Below are positions 34,743 to 42,795 of a DNA stretch of 53,933 nucleotides, piece by piece. The notes beneath the pieces are model-generated. The model ran no database searches. It was not told the DNA's origin and worked only from the letters and a program-made list of their open reading frames with translations. The position numbers and the translations under genes are program-made. Position 1 is the stretch's first letter. Each line of letters opens with the position of its first letter. The stretch comes from Bradyrhizobium guangdongense (lineage in GTDB: Bacteria > Pseudomonadota > Alphaproteobacteria > Rhizobiales > Xanthobacteraceae), in the NCBI RefSeq assembly GCF_006483445.1, contig NZ_PPPT01000195.1, positions 1 through 53,933 of the forward strand. Direction: 5' to 3'.

Positions 34743-34807
34743 ACCCGCGGGCTTGACCCGCGGGTCCATCTCTCTTGATTTGATGGATGGCCGGGTCGAG
34801 CCCGGCC
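34743..34807. repeat. Palindromic repeat between serC and serA
   Basis: ACCCGCGGG at 34743-34751 pairs with CCCGCGGGT at 34757-34765, and GGCCGGG at 34789-34795 pairs with CCCGGCC at 34801-34807, the second followed by ATGACGA. The phrases GGCTTGACCCGCGGGTCCATC and GCCGGGTCGAGCCCGGCCAT (each split by the hairpin loops) are of a kind repeated in many Bradyrhizobium genomes. It fills most of the 128-base gap inside the serC-serA operon. Confidence 0.75.
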
Positions 34808-34831
34808 ATGACGAGAATGAGTTGGAACGCG

Positions 34832-36004
34832 TTACGCCGCCTTGGCGAGCTGCGCCTTGGTCTCGGCAAAGGCCCAGTCGATCCACTGCGTCAGGATCTC
34901 GACGTCCTTTGCTTCCACGGTGGCGCCGCACCAGATGCGCAGGCCTGCGGGCGCGTCGCGATAGTAGGCGAAGTCATAGCCCGCGCCTTCCTTCTCGATC
35001 AGCGCGACCAGCTTCTTGGAGAACTCCGCCTGCGCGTCGTCCGAGAGCGAGGTGATCGCCGGATCGGTGAACTTGAGGCACACCGAGGTGTTGGAGCGGA
35101 TCGCAGCGTCCTTCGCCAAAAAGTCGATCCAGGGCGTCTTCGCCTTCCAATCGGCGAGCACCTTGGTGTTGGCGTCGGCACGCGCGATCAGCGCCTTGAG
35201 ACCGCCGATCGACTTGGCCCAGTTCAGCGCATCGAGATAGTCCTCGACGCAGAGCATCGACGGCGTGTTGATGGTTTCGCCGACGAAGATGCCTTCGTTG
35301 ATCTTGCCGCCCTTGGTCATGCGAAAGATCTTCGGCAGCGGCCAGGCCGGCTTGTAGGTCTCGAGGCGCTCAACGGCGCGGGGCGAGAGGATCAACATGC
35401 CGTGCGCGGCTTCGCCGCCCAGTGCCTTCTGCCAGGAGAAGGTCACGACATCGAGCTTGGCCCAGTCGAGCGGCTGCGCGAACGCCGCCGAGGTGGCGTC
35501 GCAAATGGTCAGGCCCTCGCGGGTCGCACTGATCCAGTCCGCGTTCGGCACGCGCACGCCAGAGGTGGTGCCATTCCAGGTGAAGACGATGTCGCTCTTG
35601 GGATCGACCTTCGACAGGTCGGGGATCTCACCATAAGCCGCGTTGAGCTTGGTGACGTCCTTGAGCTTCAATTCCTTGACGATGTCGCTGACCCAGCCCT
35701 CGCCAAAGGATTCCCAGGCGAGCGTGGTGACGGGGCGTGCGCCGAGCAACGACCACAGCGCCATTTCGACCGCGCCGGTATCGGAGGCCGGCACGATGCC
35801 GATGCGATAATCGCCGGGCACCTCGAGCACTTCGCGCGTCAGATCGATCGCGAGCTTGAGCTTGGTCTTGCCGACCTTCGCGCGATGCGAACGGCCGAGC
35901 GCTGCGTCTTTGAGATTTTGGGCGTTCCAGCCGGGGCGCTTGGCGCAGGGGCCGGAGGAGAAATGCGGCACGGTCGGCCGCGAAGCGGGCTTCGCTACAG
36001 TCAT
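34832..36004 (-). CDS. serC: Phosphoserine aminotransferase
   Basis: 390 residues of the alphaproteobacterial SerC type. The pyridoxal phosphate lysine lies in FSWQKALGGEAAHG; the N-terminus has FSSGPCAKRPGW. It converts 3-phosphohydroxypyruvate and glutamate to phosphoserine, the second step of serine synthesis, and can serve in pyridoxine synthesis. GGAAGGG precedes the ATG at 36004 and is itself part of a possible RNA pairing with the upstream leader. First gene of the serC-serA unit. Confidence 0.97.
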   Translation of the reverse strand: MTVAKPASRPTVPHFSSGPCAKRPGWNAQNLKDAALGRSHRAKVGKTKLKLAIDLTREVLEVPGDYRIGIVPASDTGAVEMALWSLLGARPVTTLAWESFGEGWVSDIVKELKLKDVTKLNAAYGEIPDLSKVDPKSDIVFTWNGTTSGVRVPNADWISATREGLTICDATSAAFAQPLDWAKLDVVTFSWQKALGGEAAHGMLILSPRAVERLETYKPAWPLPKIFRMTKGGKINEGIFVGETINTPSMLCVEDYLDALNWAKSIGGLKALIARADANTKVLADWKAKTPWIDFLAKDAAIRSNTSVCLKFTDPAITSLSDDAQAEFSKKLVALIEKEGAGYDFAYYRDAPAGLRIWCGATVEAKDVEILTQWIDWAFAETKAQLAKAA

Positions 36005-36080
36005 CGTCTACCCTTCCAGATAGTAAGCCTCCCGTTGGGGGGAGGTGTCCCGCCGCGGCTGATACGGGAATCGGGTAGAG
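36005..36080 (-). promoter_or_regulatory. Structured leader upstream of serC, consistent with the serC RNA motif
   Basis: In the transcript, CUCUACCC (36080-36073) can pair with GGGUAGA (36013-36007), which overlaps the serC ribosome binding site GGAAGGGUAGA just before the ATG. Between them is a hairpin, CCUCCC/GGGAGG (36045-36040 with 36033-36028). This position and layout fit the serC motif described upstream of serC in alphaproteobacteria (Corbino and colleagues, 2005), a candidate cis-regulatory RNA whose ligand was not known when described. Pairing would hide the ribosome binding site and lower serC translation. Confidence 0.62.
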
Positions 36081-36083
36081 CAG

Positions 36084-36290
36084 TCAAGGAACTTTGGGCG
36101 TCTCACGCTGGAGTGATGGCTCCGCGGGCGTTTCCGCAGACCCCTCGGCCGCAGCCTTGGCGTTGAGTAAGCCCAAGGCCTCACTGATCAATTGCGCCGC
36201 CCTGCGGCGGCTCGCGACCTTCAAAATGCACTGATGATCGGCCTGCACGACATAGTCGTTGCCGACCTTGATCAAGGAATAGCTGGTCAT
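36084..36290 (-). CDS. Small hypothetical protein
   Basis: A 68-residue soluble protein. The first 45 residues (starting MTSYSLIKVGNDYVVQAD, with CILKVASRRRAAQL) look like a short strand-strand-helix fold; the last 20 are Ala/Glu/Pro-rich. GGGGGA six bases before the ATG makes it a credible gene. It lies on the same strand just upstream of the serC leader; whether serC has its own promoter inside this gene cannot be told. No family recognised. Confidence 0.7.
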   Translation of the reverse strand: MTSYSLIKVGNDYVVQADHQCILKVASRRRAAQLISEALGLLNAKAAAEGSAETPAEPSLQRETPKVP

Positions 36291-36448
36291 CGAAATCCCC
36301 CAAACTGCCCGCGCCGGATGGGAGACTCAACGATACACCAATCGTTCCACGGCGAACATGAACGCGCGCCCGGTAGTTTATCAGCTCTTAATGAACACCA
36401 ACGCGCGAGCGAAATGTGCAGGCGTTGCAAGGGGTGCGACGGCTTGCG

Positions 36449-36916
36449 TCAAAAGCGGACAGTCATGCCGACATGGCTCGCGGTGAATCCGAGCCGCGTG
36501 TAGAAGCGCTGCGCGTCGACGCGGCTCTGATGCGTCAACAGCTCGACGAGCTTGCAGCCGCGCGCACGCGCCTCTTCGACCGCCCATTGCACCAATAGCT
36601 CGCCAATGCCGCGGCTGCGGCAATCGGAAGCGACGCGGACGTCCTCGATCAGGCCGCGCGAGGCGCCTTGCGAGCTCAAACCCGGCAAGATGCAGAGCTG
36701 AAGACAGCCGACCACCCTGCCCTCGCCGGTCTCGGCAACAACGAGGCGGAAGGTCGGATCGCCATCGACCTTCTCGAATGCGTCGAAATAGGACCCCGGC
36801 AGCGGATCGGTGAGACGTTCGCGCGCGCTGCCGAGATGATCGTCGGCGAGCATGGCAACGATCGCAGGCACGTCGTCGCGGCGGGTGCGTCGGATGGTGA
36901 TGGAGTTTCCGGCCAT
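36449..36916 (-). CDS. GNAT-family N-acetyltransferase
   Basis: 155 residues with the GNAT fold: IRRTRRDDVPAIVAML at the N-terminus, the central strand IEDVRVASDCRSRGIGELL where RSRGIG is the acetyl-CoA pyrophosphate loop, and a C-terminal YTRLGFTAS. It transfers an acetyl group from acetyl-CoA to an unknown amine. It is 15 bases downstream of the glutathione transferase gene and probably cotranscribed with it. Confidence 0.88.
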   Translation of the reverse strand: MAGNSITIRRTRRDDVPAIVAMLADDHLGSARERLTDPLPGSYFDAFEKVDGDPTFRLVVAETGEGRVVGCLQLCILPGLSSQGASRGLIEDVRVASDCRSRGIGELLVQWAVEEARARGCKLVELLTHQSRVDAQRFYTRLGFTASHVGMTVRF

Positions 36917-36931
36917 GATTTGATCCAGAGC

Positions 36932-37522
36932 TCAGCGCACCGGGGCCAGGCCGAAGCTCTTCTCGGTCTCGCCGATCCAGCGTCGGATCGCAGCGTAGCG
37001 CGAAAGATCGAAGCCGCCCTCATGGGCAAGCCGGGTATAGGCCAGCAGCGAGACGTCGGCGAGCGAGACGGCGTCGCCGGCGAAGTAGTTGTTGTCTGCG
37101 AGATGCTGCTCCATCCGGTCGAGCGCGGAATAGCCGCGCTTCACCTTCTCCGGATCGAGCTCGGATGCGCTCTTGCCGAGATAGACCATCTGGAAGCGAC
37201 ACACGGCAATATAGGGCTCGTGGCTGTACTGCTCCCAGAACAGCCATTCGTCCATCTTGGCCGCGGCAAAGGCATCGCGCGGGATCAGCGCGCTGTCGCG
37301 CGCGAGATAGCGGATGATGGCGTTGGACTGCGCCAGCGTGCGGCCGTCGTCGAAGGCGACCGTCGGCACCTGGCCGGCGCCATTCATCCTGAGGAATTCG
37401 GCTGTGCGCGTCTCGCCCTTGCGGGTGTCGATCTCGATCCACTGATAGGGCAATGCGAGCCTGTCACAGACCCACTTCACCTTCAGGCAGTTGCCGGAAT
37501 TCGAATCGCCGTAGATTTTCAC
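36932..37522 (-). CDS. Glutathione S-transferase family protein
   Basis: 196 residues: an N-terminal thioredoxin-like domain (VKIYGDSNSGNCLKVKWV, with Ser in the usual catalytic position, GQVPTVAFDDG and the glutathione-binding AQSNAIIRYL) and an all-helical C-terminal domain with SLADVSLLAY. The start is the GTG at 37522 with GGAG eight bases upstream; the longer frame is rejected. The substrate is unknown. A second related gene is at 51375-52025. Confidence 0.9.
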   Translation of the reverse strand: MKIYGDSNSGNCLKVKWVCDRLALPYQWIEIDTRKGETRTAEFLRMNGAGQVPTVAFDDGRTLAQSNAIIRYLARDSALIPRDAFAAAKMDEWLFWEQYSHEPYIAVCRFQMVYLGKSASELDPEKVKRGYSALDRMEQHLADNNYFAGDAVSLADVSLLAYTRLAHEGGFDLSRYAAIRRWIGETEKSFGLAPVR

Positions 37523-37596
37523 AGCCGTCGCTCCAATACAGGAACGACAGAGCATCAGGGCCAAACGGCCCTGTCAACCGGCGCCATGCCGGTGCG

Positions 37597-38358
37597 TCAG
37601 AACTTGTAGCCGACGCCCGCGCGCACGGTATTGATGTTCGACTCGATGTTCGAGGTCACGCGCTGGAATTCGTATTCGGCACGGACGAACAGACCACCCA
37701 TGAGCATGACGTCGACACCGAGGCCGGCGGAATATCCATAGACCAGCTTGGATTGGCTCGAGGACGTCGTGGCAGGCAGCACCGGTGCCGGAAACGCCGA
37801 GACGAAGCGATCGACCGTCTGATATCCGACCCCGCCGCCGAAGAACGCATAAGGGAGGAAGCATCCCCAGGCATAGCCGGCGCGCGCGCGCAGCGATCCG
37901 AAATCGGAGATGCCGACGGTCGCGGACGAAGCGGTGGTGGCGATCGCGGCGTTTGCGATGTTGTAGGTTATTCCTGTCGAGGCCGAGGTCGGCTTGAAGC
38001 CGAAGTGAATGTAGTTCGCCTCGATGCCGAGGACGACGTCGTCCCACTGCGCATTGTATCCGGCAAAGCCGCCAAAGCCGGTGTGGTTGCTTTTCGCAAG
38101 CGGCAGTCCCTGCCAGGTGTAGGCGGGGCCCGGCGTTACGAAGGTCGACTGGAGGTCGCTGTTGATCGACGGCGAGATCTTCGATGCGATGTTGCCGTAA
38201 TCGGCTTGGCCGCCGACATAGTAGCCCTGCCAGTTTGTTCTGGAGGTGGACAGGCCGTCGGTGAATCCGCCGCGCAGGATGGGAAGATCGGGCATATCGG
38301 CCGCTTGCGCGGCGGACACCGACCCCAACATGGCAGCCACCAACATCAACCGACGCAT
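37597..38358 (-). CDS. Outer membrane beta-barrel protein (Omp25/opacity family)
   Basis: 253 residues with a signal peptide (1-19, cleavage after AQA) and a barrel of alternating strands: YYVGGQADYG, GGFAGYNAQWDDVVLGIEAN, LRARAGYAWG, LVRAEYEF-like segments, ending in VRAGVGYKF with the C-terminal aromatic needed for insertion by the Bam machinery. The family is abundant in rhizobial outer membranes. It follows the second outer membrane protein gene, but an intrinsic terminator between them suggests a separate promoter in 38359-38470. Confidence 0.9.
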   Translation of the reverse strand: MRRLMLVAAMLGSVSAAQAADMPDLPILRGGFTDGLSTSRTNWQGYYVGGQADYGNIASKISPSINSDLQSTFVTPGPAYTWQGLPLAKSNHTGFGGFAGYNAQWDDVVLGIEANYIHFGFKPTSASTGITYNIANAAIATTASSATVGISDFGSLRARAGYAWGCFLPYAFFGGGVGYQTVDRFVSAFPAPVLPATTSSSQSKLVYGYSAGLGVDVMLMGGLFVRAEYEFQRVTSNIESNINTVRAGVGYKF

Positions 38359-38470
38359 CGCAACGCTCCATCGAACACGAACTTTTCGCCGGTGATCATG
38401 GACCGTTAACCTTAATCAATGGTTGCGCCGGAGCGTTTTCGAGCAATGAGCCTTGAAAAATACGCAAAGC

Positions 38471-38499
38471 AAAACGGCGCGGGATGAACCCGCGCCGTT
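38471..38499 (-). terminator. Intrinsic terminator after the outer membrane protein gene at 38528
   Basis: AACGGCGCGGG at 38473-38483 pairs with CCCGCGCCGTT at 38489-38499 around a five-base loop. On the minus strand the stem is followed by TTTGCTTTGC, so it ends the transcript of the gene at 38528-39358. Confidence 0.85.
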
Positions 38500-38527
38500 A
38501 AGAGACTTTAACAGATGGAACGACCGA

Positions 38528-39358
38528 TCAGCCCTTGGTGACCAGCGGCGGCGGCATGTAGGCCGGCGGGCTGTTGAGATCCCAGCGCACGCCGAGCTTC
38601 AGGTCGTGCGAGGTGAGGTCCCGGATCTTGATCGAGGTCGGGCCGGAGGCGCTGTTGTCGAACAGGCGGAAGTTGCCGGGCGCAGCGTCGCCGAGGTTCA
38701 TGTAGCTGTAGGCCAGTTCGACGGTGAACCCGGGATTGACCTTGTAGGCGAGACCGGCGTGAGCGGCCCAGGCGAAGTTCCACTTCCCGTTGTCGGCGAA
38801 GTAGGCGACGCTGTTGTTCAACAACGGGCTGTAGGACACGCCGTCGTCGCGGAAGCCGCTGATCTTGTTGTAGGAGCCGCCGACACCGGCACCGATGAAC
38901 GGGGTGATGCACCACCAGGTGCCGAGATCGACATAGGCGTTCGCCATGACGACCCATTCGGACTTGCTGCCGGTGTAATTGTTGACCCCGACGAAGCCGG
39001 GCCCAACGACGTTGTCCGAACCATGCAGGTTGGCCTTGCCGCGCCACTGCCCGATCACGTCGGCGCGGAACCAGTTGTTGAAGCGATAGCCGACACCGAG
39101 GTCGAACAGCGGGGACGAGTCGAAGCCGAGCCCCTCCGTCGTCTTCGTAAACCCAGGCGCGACGACGCCCTCGATGCTCTTGGCGCGCTGGTTGGTCATG
39201 CCGACGTCACCGCGCAGGTACCAGCCGCCGAAGTCGGCGGGCGGCGCCGGGGGCGCGTACATCGGAGGGGGAGCCGCGATCGGCATATCGGCGGCAAACG
39301 CCATCGACGAGATCAGGGTTGCCGCACCCGCGGCAAGGAGAGACTTCACGCTACGCAT
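38528..39358 (-). CDS. Outer membrane beta-barrel protein
   Basis: 276 residues with a signal peptide (1-23, cleavage after AFA), a Pro/Ala/Met-rich linker of about 18 residues, and a barrel starting WYLRGDVGMTNQ with repeated Gly/aromatic strands (DLGVGYRFNNWFRADVIG, FIGAGVGGSY, LKLGVRWDL). The family is the porin-like Omp found throughout Bradyrhizobium. Unlike the neighbour it ends in PPPLVTKG after the last strand instead of an aromatic residue. It has its own 224-base upstream region and a terminator downstream. Confidence 0.88.
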   Translation of the reverse strand: MRSVKSLLAAGAATLISSMAFAADMPIAAPPPMYAPPAPPADFGGWYLRGDVGMTNQRAKSIEGVVAPGFTKTTEGLGFDSSPLFDLGVGYRFNNWFRADVIGQWRGKANLHGSDNVVGPGFVGVNNYTGSKSEWVVMANAYVDLGTWWCITPFIGAGVGGSYNKISGFRDDGVSYSPLLNNSVAYFADNGKWNFAWAAHAGLAYKVNPGFTVELAYSYMNLGDAAPGNFRLFDNSASGPTSIKIRDLTSHDLKLGVRWDLNSPPAYMPPPLVTKG

Positions 39359-39582
39359 TGGCTTCGTCCTTTTGGCCGGTGAGGCAATACGGACGCCCCA
39401 CGTTCTTGAAACTCACGGGCGGACGATGCCAGCAAATGCTTAAGCGCCACTTAACCCTAATTTTTAAGGTTGATTTTTTCTGACTACTCGCGCGGATGCG
39501 GCGAGAGCGTTGCAAAAATGCGGCGCCTCGCGCCCCAATTGCTAACAAACCGTGAAGGTGCAGCGCCAGGAAACAGGAAGTG

Positions 39583-40908
39583 TTAACGCGCGGGCCGCGG
39601 CAGTTTTGGCAGGAACACGGCAAGCAGCCCGATCGCAGGAAGATACGAGCAGACCTGATAGACGAACTCGATCGAGGTGTGGTCGGCGAGCTTGCCGAGC
39701 ACGGCAGCACCCAATCCACCGATGCCGAATGCGACGCCGAAGAACACGCCCGAGATCATGCCGAAGCGATGCGGCACCAGTTCCTGCGCGAACACGATGA
39801 TCGACGACGTCGTGGATGAGATGATGAGACCGATGAAGACGGAGAGCACCGCGCTTCCGACCAGCCCGACATAAGGCAGCGCCAGCGTAAACGGCAGCGC
39901 GCCGAGGATCGAGATCCAGATCACGATCTTGCGGCCGAAGCGATCGCCCAGCGGACCGCCGAGAAACGCGCCGACCGCATTCGCCGCCAGGAAGACGAAG
40001 AGATACATCTGCGCCGCCTGCGTCGACACTCCGAAGCGATCGATCAGGTAGAAGATGTAGTAGCTGGAGAGACTCGAGACGTAGAGCTGTTTCGAGAACA
40101 ACAGCGCGACCAGCACGAGCAGCGCAATCGCGACGCGGCGCGAGCTTGGCCCGTCCGGATGGGCGTGAAGCGGTGCGACTTTCTTGGCGGTGATCTGCGG
40201 CGCATACCAGCGGCCGATGCGCCAGAGGATGAGGATCGCGAGGAACGCGATCGACGAGAACCAGGCAATGCTGCCCTGCCCGAACGGCACGACGATCAGC
40301 GCTGCGAGCACCGGCCCCATCGAGGTGCCAAAGCTGCCGCCGAGCTGAAACACCGATTGCGCAAAGCCGTAGCGCCCGCCGGACGCCAGCCGCGCGATGC
40401 GCGCGGACTCCGGATGAAATACCGCCGAGCCGAGCCCGACGAGGGCGGCCGCAACGAGAATGACGAGGTATTGCTGCGCGACGGCCAGCAACAGCAGGCC
40501 GAAGAAGGTCGAGGCCATGCCGATCGCCAGCGAATAGGGCTGCGCCTTCTTGTCGGTGTAGTGCCCGACCACCGGCTGCAGCAGCGAGGCCGTGAACTGG
40601 AAGGCCAGCGTGATCATGCCGATCTGCGCGAAGTCGAGCGCATAGGTGTCCTTCAGGATCGGATAGACCGAGGCGATCAACGACTGCATGGTGTCGTTGA
40701 GGAAATGCGAGACGCTGATGCCGGCGAGCACGATATAGGCCGGCCCCGCGCCGGGCTTGGCATTGGGCTTGGCATTGGACTTGGCATTGGACTTGGCAGC
40801 CACAGTCGCCACGTCGCTCACGACGACGGGCTCGGTCAGCGTTTCCTCGGCGACGACGACAGGCTTGTTCAAGGGAGCATCCCGGAGAGGCGCGGCGAAC
40901 CGCCGCAC
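39583..40908 (-). CDS. MFS transporter, fosmidomycin-resistance (Fsr) type
   Basis: 441 residues with twelve membrane helices. HFLNDTMQSLIASVYPILK at the start of the barrel, QPVVGHYTDKK and GLGSAVFHPESARIAR match the Fsr group of proton-driven exporters. A 50-residue N-terminal extension before the first helix is Ala/Val-rich and contains a tandem repeat. The GTG at 40908 is used (AGGTAAG upstream); a TTG at 40872 with GGGA upstream is the alternative. It follows glmM by 61 bases on the same strand. Confidence 0.9.
   Translation of the reverse strand: MRRFAAPLRDAPLNKPVVVAEETLTEPVVVSDVATVAAKSNAKSNAKPNAKPGAGPAYIVLAGISVSHFLNDTMQSLIASVYPILKDTYALDFAQIGMITLAFQFTASLLQPVVGHYTDKKAQPYSLAIGMASTFFGLLLLAVAQQYLVILVAAALVGLGSAVFHPESARIARLASGGRYGFAQSVFQLGGSFGTSMGPVLAALIVVPFGQGSIAWFSSIAFLAILILWRIGRWYAPQITAKKVAPLHAHPDGPSSRRVAIALLVLVALLFSKQLYVSSLSSYYIFYLIDRFGVSTQAAQMYLFVFLAANAVGAFLGGPLGDRFGRKIVIWISILGALPFTLALPYVGLVGSAVLSVFIGLIISSTTSSIIVFAQELVPHRFGMISGVFFGVAFGIGGLGAAVLGKLADHTSIEFVYQVCSYLPAIGLLAVFLPKLPRPAR
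40753..40800. repeat. In-frame 12-base tandem repeat in the Fsr-type gene
   Basis: Four near-exact copies of GGGCTTGGCATT (the last two begin GGACTT, and the final unit ends AGC). On the coding strand this encodes a repeated Asn-Ala-Lys-Ser/Pro unit in the N-terminal extension before the first membrane helix. Such repeats expand and shrink by slippage. Confidence 0.85.
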
Positions 40909-40969
40909 CGCTTACCTACGATGACGGTGGCCGTGCGACCACCGCCAATCGTCGATAGCTGGATTGCGC

Positions 40970-42313
40970 TTAAGCCGCCGCCTGGCCCAGCGCCGAGACG
41001 ATGGTGTCGACGACGTCCTCGACCAGACTGCGGTCTTCGCCCTCGCCCATCACGCGGATCACCGGCTCGGTGCCGGAGGAGCGGATCAGCAGGCGGCCGT
41101 GGCCGTTGAGGCGCTTCTCGCCGTCCGAGATCGCCGACTTGACGTCGGTATCGTCGAGCGGCTTGCCGCCCTTGTGGCGGACGTTCTTGAGGATCTGCGG
41201 CAGCGGATCGAAGCGATGGCAGACCTCGGAGACCGGGCGACGCAGCTTCTGCACCACGGCCAGCACCTGCAGCGCGGCGACAAAGCCGTCGCCTGTCGTG
41301 GCGTAGTCGGACAGGATGATGTGGCCGGACTGCTCGCCGCCGAGATTGTAGCCGCCGCTCAGCATCTGCTCGAGCACGTAGCGGTCGCCGACCGGCGTGC
41401 GCACGAGATCGAGCCCCTGCCCTTTCAGGAAGCGCTCGAGGCCGAGATTGGACATCACGGTGGCGACGATACCGGGACGCGACAGACGTCCGTCTTCCTT
41501 CCAGCTCTGCGCGATGACGGCCAGCAGCTGGTCGCCGTCGACGATGTGGCCGCGCTCGTCGACCAGGATGACGCGATCGGCGTCACCGTCGAGCGCAATG
41601 CCGATATCGGCGCGCATCTCGCGCACCTTCTTCGACAGCGCCTCCGGCGAGGTCGAGCCGCATTCCTTGTTGATGTTGAAACCGTCGGGCTCGACGCCGA
41701 TCGGGATCACGTCGGCGCCCAATTCCCACAGCGCTTCCGGCACCACCTTGTAGGCCGCGCCGTTGGCGCAATCGACCACGACGCGCAAACCGTCCAGCGA
41801 CAGGTCGCGCGGCAGCGTGCGCTTGGCAAATTCGATGTAGCGGTCGTGCACGCCGTCGATACGGCGGGCGCGGCCCAGGCTCGCGCTTTGTGCCAGCCGC
41901 TTGTCAATGGGCTCGTCGAGCAGTTGCTCGATCTGCTTCTCGACGTCGTCGGAGAGCTTGAAGCCCTGCGGGCCGAACAGCTTGATGCCGTTGTCCTCGA
42001 ACAGATTGTGCGAGGCCGAGATCATCACGCCGAGATCGGCGCGCATCGATTTTGTCAGCATCGCAACCGCCGGCGTCGGCATCGGGCCGACCAGCAGCAC
42101 GTCCATGCCGACGGAGGTGAAGCCCGCCACCATCGCGTATTCGATCATGTAGCCGGACAGGCGCGTGTCCTTGCCGATCACCACCCGGTGGCGATGATCG
42201 CCGCGCTGAAACGCAAGACCGGCCGCCTGTCCCACCTTGAGCGCGAGCTCAGGCGTGATCAGTCCGTTGGCGCGGCCTCGAATCCCGTCCGTACCGAAAT
42301 ATTTGCGGCTCAT
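40970..42313 (-). CDS. glmM: Phosphoglucosamine mutase
   Basis: 447 residues, the normal length. The phosphorylated catalytic Ser101 lies in MISASHN; the metal-binding loop DGDADR and the C-terminal phosphate-binding RSSGTEPVIRVM are present. It interconverts glucosamine-6- and -1-phosphate on the way to UDP-N-acetylglucosamine for peptidoglycan and lipid A. The ATG at 42313 (MSRKYFGTDGIRG) is the family start. Folate or FtsH genes often found near glmM elsewhere are absent; an MFS gene follows. Confidence 0.97.
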   Translation of the reverse strand: MSRKYFGTDGIRGRANGLITPELALKVGQAAGLAFQRGDHRHRVVIGKDTRLSGYMIEYAMVAGFTSVGMDVLLVGPMPTPAVAMLTKSMRADLGVMISASHNLFEDNGIKLFGPQGFKLSDDVEKQIEQLLDEPIDKRLAQSASLGRARRIDGVHDRYIEFAKRTLPRDLSLDGLRVVVDCANGAAYKVVPEALWELGADVIPIGVEPDGFNINKECGSTSPEALSKKVREMRADIGIALDGDADRVILVDERGHIVDGDQLLAVIAQSWKEDGRLSRPGIVATVMSNLGLERFLKGQGLDLVRTPVGDRYVLEQMLSGGYNLGGEQSGHIILSDYATTGDGFVAALQVLAVVQKLRRPVSEVCHRFDPLPQILKNVRHKGGKPLDDTDVKSAISDGEKRLNGHGRLLIRSSGTEPVIRVMGEGEDRSLVEDVVDTIVSALGQAAA

Positions 42314-42535
42314 GTGATCCCCCACGCGGCAACCAGGAATCCCCAATACAACCACGGGATGCCCGAGCGGGCACCGCCATCCCTGATTTGCTGGGGTCTT
42401 ATAATGCCTGCGCGGCTAACTTGGCTTCAAAAAATATGATGAATCATTACGGAACCGGGCTCGGGGCCAAGCCGGTAACCTGTTGTTAACGCTGATTTTC
42501 CTGATTATCGCACCGGTGGCGGCGGAACCCTCGAC

Positions 42536-42703
42536 CTAACGGGTGCGCTTGATGTGGTGGTCGGCCCGGCTCGGCGGCGGCTGGGTGACGTTGACGGGAT
42601 CGGAGGCCGGGAAGGTCTCTTCCAGCCCCTCCTCGAGGGCTTCGTCCAATCGCTGCTTCTCGACGCTGTCGTCAGATTTCGGCGGAGTGTGCGGTCTGGT
42701 CAT
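42536..42703 (-). CDS. Small acidic hypothetical protein
   Basis: A 55-residue protein, MTRPHTPPKSD at the start, then an acidic helix (LDEALEEGLEETFPASDP) and a basic end. The LEETFPASDP phrase is one I recall from short conserved proteins in Rhizobiales, role unknown. GAGGAGG five bases before the ATG at 42703 decides this start over a longer one. It is divergent from lldD with 92 bases between. Confidence 0.72.
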   Translation of the reverse strand: MTRPHTPPKSDDSVEKQRLDEALEEGLEETFPASDPVNVTQPPPSRADHHIKRTR

Positions 42704-42795
42704 CACGACCTCCTCGCAAACGATTTGGCTGCGCATCCAACCATGCTAGATGACCATGAAATCTCCTGATGCAAGGACGGGCCGGGGAAACGTTC

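Noticed and set aside
39450..39485. A terminator-like AACCCTAATTTTTAAGGTT followed by T residues
   Set aside because: The stem is short and imperfect and the T-run is on the strand opposite to the nearby genes.
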